Source: Burkholderia cenocepacia (GTDB lineage: Bacteria > Pseudomonadota > Gammaproteobacteria > Burkholderiales > Burkholderiaceae). Taken from it: 64,000 nucleotides of DNA. The notes under the pieces were generated by a model, which saw nothing but the letters and a program-made list of their open reading frames with translations, ran no database searches and had not been told where the DNA came from. The translations under genes were made by a program, and so were the position numbers. Of the stretch, positions 16,629 through 25,601 are shown piece by piece. The DNA is taken from assembly GCF_014211915.1 (NCBI RefSeq), contig NZ_CP060040.1, positions 2,294,001 to 2,358,000 on the forward strand, in the 5' to 3' direction. Position 1 is the stretch's first letter, and each line of letters starts with the position of its first letter.

Positions 16629-17585
16629 ATGGCATTGCACGTCTTGCACTACCGGCATCAGGGGCGCGCCCAATGGGGCGTGGTGAGGCATCACCGGATC
16701 ACACCGATACCGGGCGACTACTCGACCACTGGCGAATTCGTGCGAGCCCATCGGATCGATGAACTCGCCGCGCTCGGTGGAGAAACGATTTCCGAGTCGG
16801 ACGTCGAGTGGCTGTCGCCGGTCACGCGCAATCAACGGTTCGTTTGCCAGGGCGCGAACTATCGTCAGCACATGATCGAGTCCGGCATGAACCCGGATGC
16901 GAAGTCATTCAACATGATCTTCACGAAGGCGACGAGCTGCATCGTCGCCGCCGATTCCGACGTCATCCGGCCGCAACATGTGCGGTTTCTGGACTACGAG
17001 ATCGAACTGGGGCTCGTGCTTCGCCGCGATATCACGTCCCGGCAAGCCATCACGGACAAGAACCTGCACGAGTACGTGGCCGGCCTCGTGATCGTCAACG
17101 ACTATTCCGCACGCGATATCCAGATTCCCCAAATGCAGTTTTACAAGGGAAAAAGCTATCGGACGTTCGGGCCGGTCGGGCCGTATCTGTGCCTGCTGGA
17201 GGCCAGCGATATCGCGCGGCTGCGCGCGCTGACACTGACACTGACCGTGAACGGGGAAGTGAGGCAGAGCGATTCGACCGGGAACCTCGTATACGGTCCG
17301 GCCGAAACGCTCACGGAGCTTTCGGGTGTTCAGGATCTGAACGCCGGTGACTTGCTTGCAACGGGCACGCCGTCCGGATGCGCGCTCAGCATTCCGTCGC
17401 CGGCGAAGCAACGGATTGCCGCGTTGCTGCCGGAGCACATGAAGTGGCGGATGTTCACGAAGGTTCAGGCCGCTCGCCCGCAGTACCTGAAGGCCGGGGA
17501 TCTGGTCGAAGCACGGATCCGGAGCAGGGACGGGGCGATCGACCTCGGTGTGCAACGCAACCGAATCGTGGACGAGCGCGCATGA
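16629..17585 (+). CDS. fumarylacetoacetate hydrolase family protein
   Basis: A 318-residue FAH-fold enzyme. The metal-binding carboxylates are E124 and E126 (LDYEIELG) and D158 (VNDYSARDIQ), with the family segment YKGKSYRTFGPVGPYL after it and GDLLATGTPSG near residue 245. Members hydrolyse C-C bonds of, isomerise or decarboxylate ring-cleavage products. In this operon it should process the meta-cleavage product; no alpha/beta-fold MhpC-type hydrolase is present. The TGA overlaps the ATG of the CoA ligase gene (ATGA), which implies translational coupling. Confidence 0.85.
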   Translation: MALHVLHYRHQGRAQWGVVRHHRITPIPGDYSTTGEFVRAHRIDELAALGGETISESDVEWLSPVTRNQRFVCQGANYRQHMIESGMNPDAKSFNMIFTKATSCIVAADSDVIRPQHVRFLDYEIELGLVLRRDITSRQAITDKNLHEYVAGLVIVNDYSARDIQIPQMQFYKGKSYRTFGPVGPYLCLLEASDIARLRALTLTLTVNGEVRQSDSTGNLVYGPAETLTELSGVQDLNAGDLLATGTPSGCALSIPSPAKQRIAALLPEHMKWRMFTKVQAARPQYLKAGDLVEARIRSRDGAIDLGVQRNRIVDERA

Positions 17586-19543
17586 ACGCCATCGCAACCG
17601 AAGCGGACGTGCTTCGGATCGAAAACCAGGGGCCGCCCGACGACCTCCCGGCCAGCACTTACGAGATGATCGGCCGCGGTGCGGCGATCGACCCGAGCGC
17701 GCCGGCCTTGTCGTTTTTCCTGCGCGCGGACGATCATCGCAAGCCATTGCGCTGGACCTATTCGGCGCTTCTGCGGGATATCACCCGCGCCGCGAACCTG
17801 TTTTCGCGCCTGGGCATCGATCGCCACTCGGTGGTCGCCTACGTGCTGCCGAACTTGCCGGAGACGCATTTCGTCATCTGGGGCGGCGAAGCGGCCGGGA
17901 TCGTATGCGCAATCAATCCGTTGCTGGAGGGACCGGCGATCGCATCGCTGCTCAAGGCCGCAAACGCAAAAGTGCTGGTGACGCTGGCACCCTTTCCGGG
18001 AACGGATATCTGGTCGAAGATCCATCCCGTCCTGAGCCAGGTGCCGTCGCTGCAAAGCCTCGTCCTGGTCGATCTGGCCGAGCGAGTGCAGGGGTGGCGC
18101 CGAATGGCCGCACGCGCGATGCAGCGTCGCGAATGCAAGCGGTTGCACGGGTGCGCGGGCGTGCGCGGCGCCGTTCCGCGCCACATCGAGATCCACGATT
18201 TCGACCGTGCGATGTCGCGTGAATCCGGCGATTCGCTGCTGATCCCCCGGCGTTTCGAAGCCGACGACATATCGTCCTACTTCTGCACGGGCGGCACGAC
18301 GGGATTGCCGAAAATCGCGATTCGCCGGCACGGCAACGAGGTGGCCAATGCGTGGAGCGTCGGGCAGGTCGTCGGCGCCGGGATGGGCCCGGGGAAGACC
18401 GTTTTCTGCGGACTGCCGCTGTTCCATGTCAATGCCGTGCTGGCAACGGGCCTGGTGCCGTTCTCGCGTGGCGCACATGTGGTGCTGGGCACGCCACAGG
18501 GCTATCGCGGCGACGGCGTCGTCAAACGATTCTGGGAAATCGTCGAGCACCACAGGATCAACTTCTTCAGCGCGGTGCCGACCTTGTATTCGGCATTGCT
18601 CGACGTGCCCGTCGACGGTCGGAATATCGACTCGCTCGAGTATGGGCTCTGCGGCGCCGCGCCGATGCCCGTGGAAGTATTCCGCACGTTCCAGGATCGC
18701 ACCGGGGTCCGGATTCTCGAAGGTTACGGGCTCACCGAGGGCGCATGCGTGAGCAGCGTCAATCCGCCAGGCGGCGAACGGCGTCTCGGTTCGATCGGTT
18801 TGCGCATCCCTGGCCAGATGATGAAGGCGGTGATGCTCGACGACGCCGGCCGCTACGTGCGCGATTGCGTCGAGAACGAAGTCGGTGTGCTGACGATTTC
18901 CGGGCCGAACGTGTTCGCGGGCTATCTTCAGGAAGATCAGAACAAGAGCCTGTGGCTCGATCTCGGCGACGGCCGGCAGTGGCTCAACACCGGGGATCTC
19001 GCGCGGCGCGATGCGCAGGGCTACTTCTGGCTCACGGGGCGCCGCAAGGAGCTCATCATCCGGGGCGGGCACAACATCGATCCGGCGACGATCGAAGAAC
19101 CGCTGCACCGCCACCCGGCAGTGCAGATCGCCGCGGCAGTCGGACGTCCCGACGTGCATGCAGGCGAGCTGCCGGTCGCCTACGTGCAGTTGAAAGCCGG
19201 CGCAACGGCAACCGAGACGGAGCTCGACACGTTCATACGCAGCTCGATCGGCGAGCGTGCCGCGATTCCGAAGCGGATTCATATCGTCGATGCGATGCCG
19301 CTCACGGCGGTCGGCAAGATCTTCAAGCCCGAACTCAAACGATGGGAGACGTTCGACGCACTGATTTCCGCGCTGAAGGATGCCGGCGTCGAGGGTGCGC
19401 GGGTGAGCATGGTGGACGATCCGGCGCGCGGGCTCGCGTTGCATGTGGCGCTGAGCGATCGCGCGCAGATAGCGAAGACCAATACGGTGCTGGGGCGCTT
19501 CCCGTTTGCCTTTTCGACTTCTGTCGAACCCGAACATCACTGA
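17582..19543 (+). CDS. acyl-CoA synthetase (AMP-forming)
   Basis: A 653-residue ANL-superfamily adenylating enzyme. Motifs in order: phosphate-binding CTGGTTGLPK near residue 238, GLPLFHVNA, YGLTEG near 382, WLNTGDLARRDAQGYFWLTGRRKELIIRGGHNI near 463-495, and the C-terminal catalytic lysine in TAVGKIFKPEL. It activates a carboxylic acid as CoA thioester. Within this operon it may activate the side chain of the aromatic substrate or the acid released after ring cleavage. It starts inside the stop of the FAH gene (4-base overlap). The insert rich in Arg/Cys around residues 175-200 is unusual. Confidence 0.85.
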   Translation: MNAIATEADVLRIENQGPPDDLPASTYEMIGRGAAIDPSAPALSFFLRADDHRKPLRWTYSALLRDITRAANLFSRLGIDRHSVVAYVLPNLPETHFVIWGGEAAGIVCAINPLLEGPAIASLLKAANAKVLVTLAPFPGTDIWSKIHPVLSQVPSLQSLVLVDLAERVQGWRRMAARAMQRRECKRLHGCAGVRGAVPRHIEIHDFDRAMSRESGDSLLIPRRFEADDISSYFCTGGTTGLPKIAIRRHGNEVANAWSVGQVVGAGMGPGKTVFCGLPLFHVNAVLATGLVPFSRGAHVVLGTPQGYRGDGVVKRFWEIVEHHRINFFSAVPTLYSALLDVPVDGRNIDSLEYGLCGAAPMPVEVFRTFQDRTGVRILEGYGLTEGACVSSVNPPGGERRLGSIGLRIPGQMMKAVMLDDAGRYVRDCVENEVGVLTISGPNVFAGYLQEDQNKSLWLDLGDGRQWLNTGDLARRDAQGYFWLTGRRKELIIRGGHNIDPATIEEPLHRHPAVQIAAAVGRPDVHAGELPVAYVQLKAGATATETELDTFIRSSIGERAAIPKRIHIVDAMPLTAVGKIFKPELKRWETFDALISALKDAGVEGARVSMVDDPARGLALHVALSDRAQIAKTNTVLGRFPFAFSTSVEPEHH

Positions 19544-19758
19544 TTGTCGATGCTCGGAGCGTTTGGGGTTGAAGTAAGCAAGTAACTTTGGAATCCGAAG
19601 TGACTGAAAAATGGAATCTTGATTGACGAAGCAGCGCCCGATGCTTTTGGCGTCGCGCGTCATAAGCGCAGGACCGGCCCGCAAGTCATGCCCGGCGCAC
19701 GGGAATGAAGACAGGTTTCACGATTCTTGAACACCAACACCAAAATCTGGAGACAATC

Positions 19759-20484
19759 ATGAAGCGAATCAGCGCAGGAACCGTCGTACTGGTCGCGGCC
19801 ATCTCTGGCGCGCATGCTCAATCAGCCGGTCAGTGGGTAGTCAATGCCGGCTGGTCCCATTTCGCGCCGCAGGGGTCGGCTGATCCGCTGACCGTCAATG
19901 CGCTCGGCCAGTCACAAGTGATGACCGGCAGCGGTGGGGAGATCGCAAGCGGCGATACGTTCGGACTGACCGCGACGTACTTCCTGACCGACCATATCGC
20001 GGCGACGACGGTCATGGGTTTTCCGCCGACATGGCACTTGAACGGCGCAGGTACGCTCAGCGGTTTCGGCGAGCTGGGGACCGCGCGGGCCTGGAGTCCG
20101 GCGATCATCTTCAACTACTACTTCGGCCAGCCGAATGCACGGTTCAGGCCGTATCTGGGCGCCGGCGTCACCTACACGTGGTTCAGCAACATCAAGCTCA
20201 GCAACCCCGTTTCCACCGGCCAGATCTATTTCTCGCCGACCGTCGGGACAGCGCTCGAGGGGCCGACATCCGTGTCACTCAGCAATTCCTTCGCGCCCGT
20301 CGTCAACGGCGGCCTGACGTACAACATCGATTCTCACTGGTCGATCAACGCGTCGGTGGCGTATTCGTGGGTATCGACGCGCGCCACGCTCACTACCCGG
20401 TCATCCGTCGGCACGGTCACGAGCACCAGCAAATTCCGCGTCAATCCGATCGTGACGTTCCTGTCGGTCGGATACCGCTTCTGA
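19759..20484 (+). CDS. OmpW family outer membrane protein
   Basis: A 241-residue outer-membrane beta-barrel protein. It has a signal peptide (MKRISAGTVVLVAAISGAHA, cleavage near residue 20), the OmpW-type segments YFLTDHIAATTVMGFPP and PAIIFNYYFGQPNARFRPYLGAGVTYTWF, and a C-terminal aromatic residue (SVGYRF) required for barrel insertion. OmpW-type and related small barrels import hydrophobic substrates, which fits the preceding aromatic operon. The ATG at 19759 follows GGAGA. The 215 bases between the CoA ligase and this gene show no terminator, so read-through is possible. Confidence 0.85.
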   Translation: MKRISAGTVVLVAAISGAHAQSAGQWVVNAGWSHFAPQGSADPLTVNALGQSQVMTGSGGEIASGDTFGLTATYFLTDHIAATTVMGFPPTWHLNGAGTLSGFGELGTARAWSPAIIFNYYFGQPNARFRPYLGAGVTYTWFSNIKLSNPVSTGQIYFSPTVGTALEGPTSVSLSNSFAPVVNGGLTYNIDSHWSINASVAYSWVSTRATLTTRSSVGTVTSTSKFRVNPIVTFLSVGYRF

Positions 20485-20912
20485 ACCGCATCGGCCAGGA
20501 CACGCCGCACGCGTGCTGCAGTCGCCGCCTTGCGCGGCGACGTGACGATCGCCGTCGAGTTTCAGCGGCGCATGGCCTGACCGCGGACGTCTCGTGATCG
20601 TTGCTCGCGAGATGCGTCGAGTGCGGCCGGAACATTGAGGAGGACTAACCCGAACGATGGATATGACCCACGTGGTGCCGATGATGAATGTGACACCGAC
20701 GTTAGGAATGTTCGAGCACGCGCTCTATCGGCATAAGTGACAAAAATATCAGTATTGAGTTTAATGTCACCAAATGTTGTGGCCGGCCCCCACGGGGCGT
20801 GGTTACCGCTCTCGGCGACGACGGCGTTGGGGGTGACTTGATCCCAAGGGAGCGAACTCGCAGCGGGGGCGCCCCGAACCGTCTTACGCGGGTGTTACCC
20901 GGGGAGGGAGAG
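20485..20912. other. 428-base regulatory gap before DUF2844 gene
   Basis: No gene recognised. It holds the second copy of the shared promoter element (20708-20769) and then a leader of about 140 bases containing a GC-rich imperfect hairpin (GGCCGGCCCCCACGGGGC) before the GTG start at 20913. Confidence 0.5.
20708..20769 (+). promoter_or_regulatory. promoter/operator copy 2, upstream of DUF2844-DUF3443
   Basis: Identical to 13710-13771 at 47 of 62 positions without gaps, including ATGTTCGAG, TGACAAA, TATCAGT and TAATGTCA at the same spacing. The -35 box here is GTGACA (20737-20742) and the -10-like box TAATGT (20762-20767). Probably recognised by the same regulator as copy 1. Confidence 0.65.
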
Positions 20913-21404
20913 GTGAGGTCGATTAACTGTGTTTACGCCGCCGCGCTCATCGCGGGATGGGCAGCGCCCCATGCGCATGCCGAACTGGGCGGCGCACCGA
21001 TATCGCTGTCCGCCGCCGATCATGCGGCGAAAGTGCGTGTGATGCGGCCTGCGAATCGGGCGGCCGATGGCCTGACGGCGAGTCCAGCCGTGTACATCGT
21101 CCGTGAATCCACGCTCGAATCTGGAACCGTGATCCGCGAATACACATCGGGCGACGGAATCGTCTTCGGCGTCGCGTGGCAAGGGCCGACGGTTCCCGAT
21201 CTCGCGTCGGTGTTCGGCAATTATCTTCGCGATTACAGGGCGGGCGTGGAAGCCGCGCATGCAAGTCGTGGCTGGCGTACGCCGGTATCTGTTTCGACGC
21301 GCAATCTCGTGATCAAGACAGGAGGGCACATGGGCGCATTTTCCGGGCAAGCCTGGTTGCCGCCCGCGCTTCCGTCCGGCCTGACCGGTAACGATATCCT
21401 GTAA
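20913..21404 (+). CDS. DUF2844 domain protein, secreted
   Basis: A 163-residue protein starting at GTG 20913 behind GGGGAGGGA. The N-terminus (VRSINCVYAAALIAGWAAPHAHA) is a signal peptide with an AHA cleavage site, so the mature protein of about 140 residues is exported. It has the DUF2844 pattern: LGG near the mature start, the segment SGTVIREYTSGDGIVFGVAWQGPTVPDL, and GHMGAFSGQAWLPPALPSGL at the end. No function is established. It is followed 5 bases later by its usual DUF3443 partner, and the pair has the same promoter element as the aromatic operon. Confidence 0.75.
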   Translation: MRSINCVYAAALIAGWAAPHAHAELGGAPISLSAADHAAKVRVMRPANRAADGLTASPAVYIVRESTLESGTVIREYTSGDGIVFGVAWQGPTVPDLASVFGNYLRDYRAGVEAAHASRGWRTPVSVSTRNLVIKTGGHMGAFSGQAWLPPALPSGLTGNDIL

Positions 21405-21409
21405 CTCCG

Positions 21410-22657
21410 ATGAAAATGATCATGAGCATTTTTCGTACGGTCGTCCGGTGGTTCGGCATATTCAGCTTGATGATCGTTTCGACAGCTTTCCTGGTCGCGT
21501 GCGGCGGCGGCGATTCCGGTTCCGGCGAAACGGGCGCCAGTAGTTCTGGCACATCGGACGGCAACACCGGGAATACCGCCATCATTACGGTTGCGCGAGG
21601 CGTTGCACGCGTCGTCAACATTCCGACCGTCAACATCAAGATTTGTGCGCCCGGAACGTCAAGTTGCCAGGTGGTGTCCAATGTGCTCGTCGACACGGCA
21701 TCGTATGGCTTGCGGATCGTACGTGATGCCATTCCGAGCGTTATCGACAGTCTGCCTAAAACAACCACGAGCGACGGAGCGACGCTTTCCGAGTGCGGCA
21801 AGTTCGTTTCGAGTTATACGTGGGGCACGGTTCGAACGATCGACCTTGCCATTGGCGATGAACGTGCGCGTTCCTTGCCGGTGCAGATCATCGGCGATCT
21901 CGGAACGGATAACGTGCCAAGTTCCTGTACAAACGGGAATGAATCGGCGAACTCGGCCACGGCGCTTGGTGCAAACGGCATTCTTGGAATTGGCCCGGCG
22001 CCGTATGATTGCGGCGCACCCTGTGTGAAGGTCGCGTCGTTGAGCAACTACTACGCGTGCGCGGACGGAAACTCGAGTTGCGAACAAGTCACCGTGCCGC
22101 TATCGCAACAGATCAGCAATCCTGTCGGTCAATTTGCCGTAGACAACAACGGCGTGATTGTACAAATGCCGCAGATTTCAGAAGACGGTCGGGAAAGCGC
22201 GACGGGCTCGTTGATTTTTGGCATCGGCACGCAAAGCAACAATGCATTCGGTGCCACCACGAAGCTGATGTCGACGACGACGGGTGATGTGCCGGGAGCA
22301 TTCCTTTCCAGAAAGGTCACCGCGTTCTTCGATACCGGATCAAATGCGAATTTCTTCGATGACTCGTCGCAGATTACGTGTACCAGAAACACGCGATTCT
22401 ATTGCCCGTCAACGACGACCACTTATGCCGCGACCCTGGTTGGGCTCGACGGCACGGTGAGCATGATTTCCCTGTCCGTGGCAAACGCAGATACGTTGTT
22501 CTCGAGGAGTTCGACATATGCATTCAATGACGTCGCCGGTCACTTCGGATCGTCCTCCTGGCTAGATCTCGGGCTGCCCTATTTTTACGGTCGGACAATC
22601 TATTTTGGTCTGGATCGTTCGGCGGAAGGCGGGTCTGCGCCTTACGTCGCATACTGA
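21410..22657 (+). CDS. DUF3443 lipoprotein
   Basis: A 415-residue predicted lipoprotein. A hydrophobic N-terminal segment ends in the lipobox LVAC followed by GGGDSGSGETG, a flexible Gly/Ser linker. The remainder matches the DUF3443 pattern, with the aspartyl-protease-like segments VLVDTASYGLRI near residue 90 and VTAFFDTGSNANFFDD near 300 (DT(A/G)S twice). The two DTAS/DTGS motifs suggest a pepsin/retropepsin-like fold, but no proteolytic activity is known. GC content is lower than in flanking genes. Function in this operon unknown. Confidence 0.8.
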   Translation: MKMIMSIFRTVVRWFGIFSLMIVSTAFLVACGGGDSGSGETGASSSGTSDGNTGNTAIITVARGVARVVNIPTVNIKICAPGTSSCQVVSNVLVDTASYGLRIVRDAIPSVIDSLPKTTTSDGATLSECGKFVSSYTWGTVRTIDLAIGDERARSLPVQIIGDLGTDNVPSSCTNGNESANSATALGANGILGIGPAPYDCGAPCVKVASLSNYYACADGNSSCEQVTVPLSQQISNPVGQFAVDNNGVIVQMPQISEDGRESATGSLIFGIGTQSNNAFGATTKLMSTTTGDVPGAFLSRKVTAFFDTGSNANFFDDSSQITCTRNTRFYCPSTTTTYAATLVGLDGTVSMISLSVANADTLFSRSSTYAFNDVAGHFGSSSWLDLGLPYFYGRTIYFGLDRSAEGGSAPYVAY

Positions 22658-22777
22658 TGCCTCGAGCAGGGCCGGATACTTGTCATTGATCTTCAATCGG
22701 TCGGAAATTGCGTCACCGAAGGCGATGGGTATTGGATCGGGGTGAGACCGGCCCGTCCAGTCGGTCTGCTCAAGCGC

Positions 22778-23512
22778 TTATCGGCACGCGGCCATTCGCC
22801 CCTTCATGCACTTGAACCACAGCCTCACGGCCCCGACCCCGCCCGCCACCGGGATGCGCGGCAACAGAAACGGATCGTCGGTCGCACCGGCGCATCCGCG
22901 CCGGGTCGTCGTCGCGTTGCCGTAACCGGCAGCGATGACTTGATTGCGCACGCGCGCGTCGAGATCACCGTACGGATAGCAGAACGATTCGACGCATTGC
23001 CCGCTCAGCATTTCGAGTTGCCGCTTCGATTCGGTAAGCTGAAAGTCCGAAACAGGCGCCGGCACATACGACAGCGCGACGTGATCGAGCGTATGCGAGC
23101 CGATTTCATGGCCGTGATCGCGCCACGCTAGCATGTCCTCGCAGGTCATCAGCGGCGAGCGCGTGGTCGGCGCGCCAGCATCCCAGTCGTTCGCGCCGCC
23201 GAACCGTCCGGCGACGAAGTAGCAGGTCGCGGTGAATCCGAGTGCGTCCAGCACGGGCATCGCATGCGTCAGCACGTTGAGAAAGCCGTCGTCGAACGAA
23301 ATACCGAAGACCTTGCCCTGCCGCTCCCCGCGCAGGTACGGCTGCAGTTCGCGCACGCTCACGCCGCGGTAGCCGAGCTGCCGGAACAGCGTCATCTGGC
23401 GGCGGAACGCGTTGGGGGCGACGCTCAGGCTGCGCAGCCGGTCGGTCGGCGGCGGCAGCGGGCGGATCTGGTGATACATCAGGATCGGATAGCGTGGAGT
23501 GCGCGCAAGCAT
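22778..23512 (-). CDS. polysaccharide deacetylase (NodB domain)
   Basis: A 244-residue carbohydrate esterase family 4 protein. The first catalytic motif ISFDDG has D74 and D75, the zinc histidines are H140 and H144 (GSHTLDH), and the downstream FCYPYGDLD motif is present near residue 178. No signal peptide is visible, so it may act in the cytoplasm or on a nascent glycan or lipid-linked sugar. It is the last of three minus-strand genes with a methyltransferase-like protein and a GT4 glycosyltransferase, suggesting modification of a surface polysaccharide. Confidence 0.85.
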   Translation of the reverse strand: MLARTPRYPILMYHQIRPLPPPTDRLRSLSVAPNAFRRQMTLFRQLGYRGVSVRELQPYLRGERQGKVFGISFDDGFLNVLTHAMPVLDALGFTATCYFVAGRFGGANDWDAGAPTTRSPLMTCEDMLAWRDHGHEIGSHTLDHVALSYVPAPVSDFQLTESKRQLEMLSGQCVESFCYPYGDLDARVRNQVIAAGYGNATTTRRGCAGATDDPFLLPRIPVAGGVGAVRLWFKCMKGRMAACR

Positions 23513-23536
23513 CGGGCGGATCGCAGGAAAGCGGGA

Positions 23537-24103
23537 TTACGCGGCCTTGCGGAAAATCCGCAGGGTCTTGAAGTCGCCGACCTCGGCGAAATCGGCACGA
23601 GCGGCCCATTGCGCGATGATCGGCTCGGCCTTCCGGTAGGCCGACGAGCCCTTGTAGAACAGTAGATGGCCATTGGGTGCGGTATGGCGCGCGAACAGGT
23701 CGAGTACCGCTTCGTCGGTCTTCGCGCCATAGCGGCTGTTCGCTTCGTCGCGGAATTCGCACAGATGAAACAGCGTGACGACGTCGAACGTCGGCAGCAG
23801 GTTCGAATGGCTCGTATAGATGTCGCCGAAATACGCGAGGTAGGTCTTGCTCACCTCGGGCTGCCGCGTGACGAGATCGACGTACGACTTGTATTCCTTC
23901 GGCGATGCCGTCACGCCGAAGACGGTGTTGTTCAGATGCGGCCGTGCGCATTCGACGCCGACATGGTGATGCCCGCCGGTACCGAAGTGATAGATGCGGA
24001 TGCCCTTGAGGCGCACGGATTCCAGCCATTCGACGAAGTGCACGTCGCACGGACATTCCTGCGTGCGCAGGTCCCAGTACTTCTTCCAGATATTCATTGC
24101 CAT
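23537..24103 (-). CDS. SAM-dependent methyltransferase-like protein
   Basis: A 188-residue soluble protein starting MAMNIWKKYWDLRTQ. The segment IRIYHFGTGGHHHVG (residues about 52-66) looks like a divergent motif I of class I methyltransferases, followed by FDVVTLFHLCEF and a late APNGHLLFYKGS strand as in that fold. The usual acidic residue after motif I is not obvious, so activity is uncertain. The start overlaps the 3' end of the glycosyltransferase gene by 10 bases, indicating coupling. An alternative ATG lies two codons downstream. Confidence 0.6.
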   Translation of the reverse strand: MAMNIWKKYWDLRTQECPCDVHFVEWLESVRLKGIRIYHFGTGGHHHVGVECARPHLNNTVFGVTASPKEYKSYVDLVTRQPEVSKTYLAYFGDIYTSHSNLLPTFDVVTLFHLCEFRDEANSRYGAKTDEAVLDLFARHTAPNGHLLFYKGSSAYRKAEPIIAQWAARADFAEVGDFKTLRIFRKAA

Positions 24104-25248
24104 TTCGTGGATCTCAAGGAGGTCACCCAGCGATAGGGGTTGTGTCGAATCGATTTGTGATAGACGGACAAGGTCGCGTCGACGAACGCGTCGAACGAGA
24201 ATTCGCGCTTGCCTTTCAGCCGCGCGCTGCGCCCCATCGCACGGATGCAGCCGGGCTCCTGCACGATCGCGCGCAGGATCGCTTCGATTGCCGCGGGCTC
24301 GCGCGGCGGGACGACCCAGCCGTCCACGCCCGGTTCGACGTTTTCGGGCAGCCCGCCCACGCGCGTCACGATCGCGGGGCAGCCGAGCGACATCGCTTCG
24401 CGGCACGCATACGACAGGCTCTCGTGGTACGACAGCACGAACGACACGTCGATGATCGAGAACGGCGCCCGCACATCGTCGAGGCGCCCGGTGAACGCGG
24501 TGCGCGACGCCATGCCATGCCGCGCGAGTTGCGCGCGCTGCTCGCCGGACGGCTCCGCGCCGACCAGCAGCACGCGAAACCGCTCGCGCTCGGTTTCGGG
24601 CAGGCGGCCGAGCGCGGCGATCAGGTCCATCCAGCCTTTTTCGGGCGCGGTGCCGGCGCTGCTGCCCAGCACGATCGCATCCGCGCCGGACGTGCCGAAC
24701 AGCGCGATCTTGCGGCGGCGGATCTCGTCGGCCGCGAGTCGTTCGGCAGCGGGCCGGCGCACGCCGTGCTTGACGACCGTGACGTTGCCGTACGGCGAGC
24801 GCAGCGCGAGCATGCTGGCGACGTAGTCGCTGACCGCGATCGTGTGGTCGGTGGCCAGCCGGGCGCGCAGCAGGTTGCCGAAGCTGTCGGCGCGATAGGT
24901 GTTGTGCTTGGTCAGCACGACCGCCGGCCGATACCGGCAGCCGAGCAGCGCCAGCATCACCTGCCGATGATCGGCGGACCCGTTCACGTGGATCACATCG
25001 AAGCGCTCGGCGGCGATCCGCTGGCGCAGCCTGAGAATCTCCCGGCACAGCTGGTTCCAGCGCGGCTTGAATTCCATGTCGAAGATCGCCACGCGGGGAC
25101 TGTCCTTCAGCAGTCGCGACAGGCGGCTGCCTTCCGGCGACGCCACGGTCACGCGGTGATGGCGGCTCATCGCGACGGCGAGATCGCGGACGTAGGTGTC
25201 CTGGCCGCCGCCGTAATCGCCGTGGAAGTTGGTGTACAGAATGTTCAT
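24094..25248 (-). CDS. GT4 family glycosyltransferase
   Basis: A 384-residue GT-B glycosyltransferase. The N-terminal domain begins MNILYTNFHGDYGGGQDTYVRDLAVAM, the usual donor-proximal glycine loop (GGGQ). The C-terminal domain has SSAGTAPEKGWMDLI, and SYHESLSYACREAMSLGCPAIVTRVGGLPENV, containing the conserved E-x7-E motif of family 4. It should transfer a sugar to a glycan or lipid acceptor at the inner face of the membrane. ATG 25248 is preferred to the GTG one codon upstream. It is the first gene of the three-gene unit. Confidence 0.85.
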   Translation of the reverse strand: MNILYTNFHGDYGGGQDTYVRDLAVAMSRHHRVTVASPEGSRLSRLLKDSPRVAIFDMEFKPRWNQLCREILRLRQRIAAERFDVIHVNGSADHRQVMLALLGCRYRPAVVLTKHNTYRADSFGNLLRARLATDHTIAVSDYVASMLALRSPYGNVTVVKHGVRRPAAERLAADEIRRRKIALFGTSGADAIVLGSSAGTAPEKGWMDLIAALGRLPETERERFRVLLVGAEPSGEQRAQLARHGMASRTAFTGRLDDVRAPFSIIDVSFVLSYHESLSYACREAMSLGCPAIVTRVGGLPENVEPGVDGWVVPPREPAAIEAILRAIVQEPGCIRAMGRSARLKGKREFSFDAFVDATLSVYHKSIRHNPYRWVTSLRSTKWQ

Positions 25249-25601
25249 CACGATGCCGCTTTTTTATCGATCCGTCATTTAAGAGGAATACTGATGAAAT
25301 GCCGGACTCGATCTGATGGAAGCCATGGCGCGAACGCGGTGCCGCGTTTCCGGCCCGGGATTGCGCGTTGACGTCGGCGCACGGCGTCAATGCGAATCAT
25401 TTCCAAATATTACAGATCGTTTACGTGCCGTAGTGTCGAGGTCTGCGCATCTTTGTGAGAATGTGTCGCGATCGCTGAATCGTGTCGCCCCGGGCGTGAC
25501 GATCTCTCGCGGGACCGCTACCTGCAACGGCGGCGCCGGATTTGATCCCGACAGGTACCTTCCCTATAATGCGACGATTTAGTCCGGTTATTTCGGGAAG
25601 C
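25249..25601. other. divergent regulatory gap
   Basis: 353 bases between the glycosyltransferase (minus) and the TetR gene (plus). It includes an AT-rich run (TTTTTTATCGATCCGTCATT) near 25261-25280 suited to a leftward promoter and a clear rightward promoter at 25542-25570. No gene seen. Confidence 0.5.
25542..25570 (+). promoter_or_regulatory. sigma70-type promoter of the TetR gene
   Basis: TTGATC (25542-25547) and a perfect TATAAT (25565-25570) with 17-base spacing. The expected start of transcription, near 25577, leaves a short leader before ATG 25602. Confidence 0.6.
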
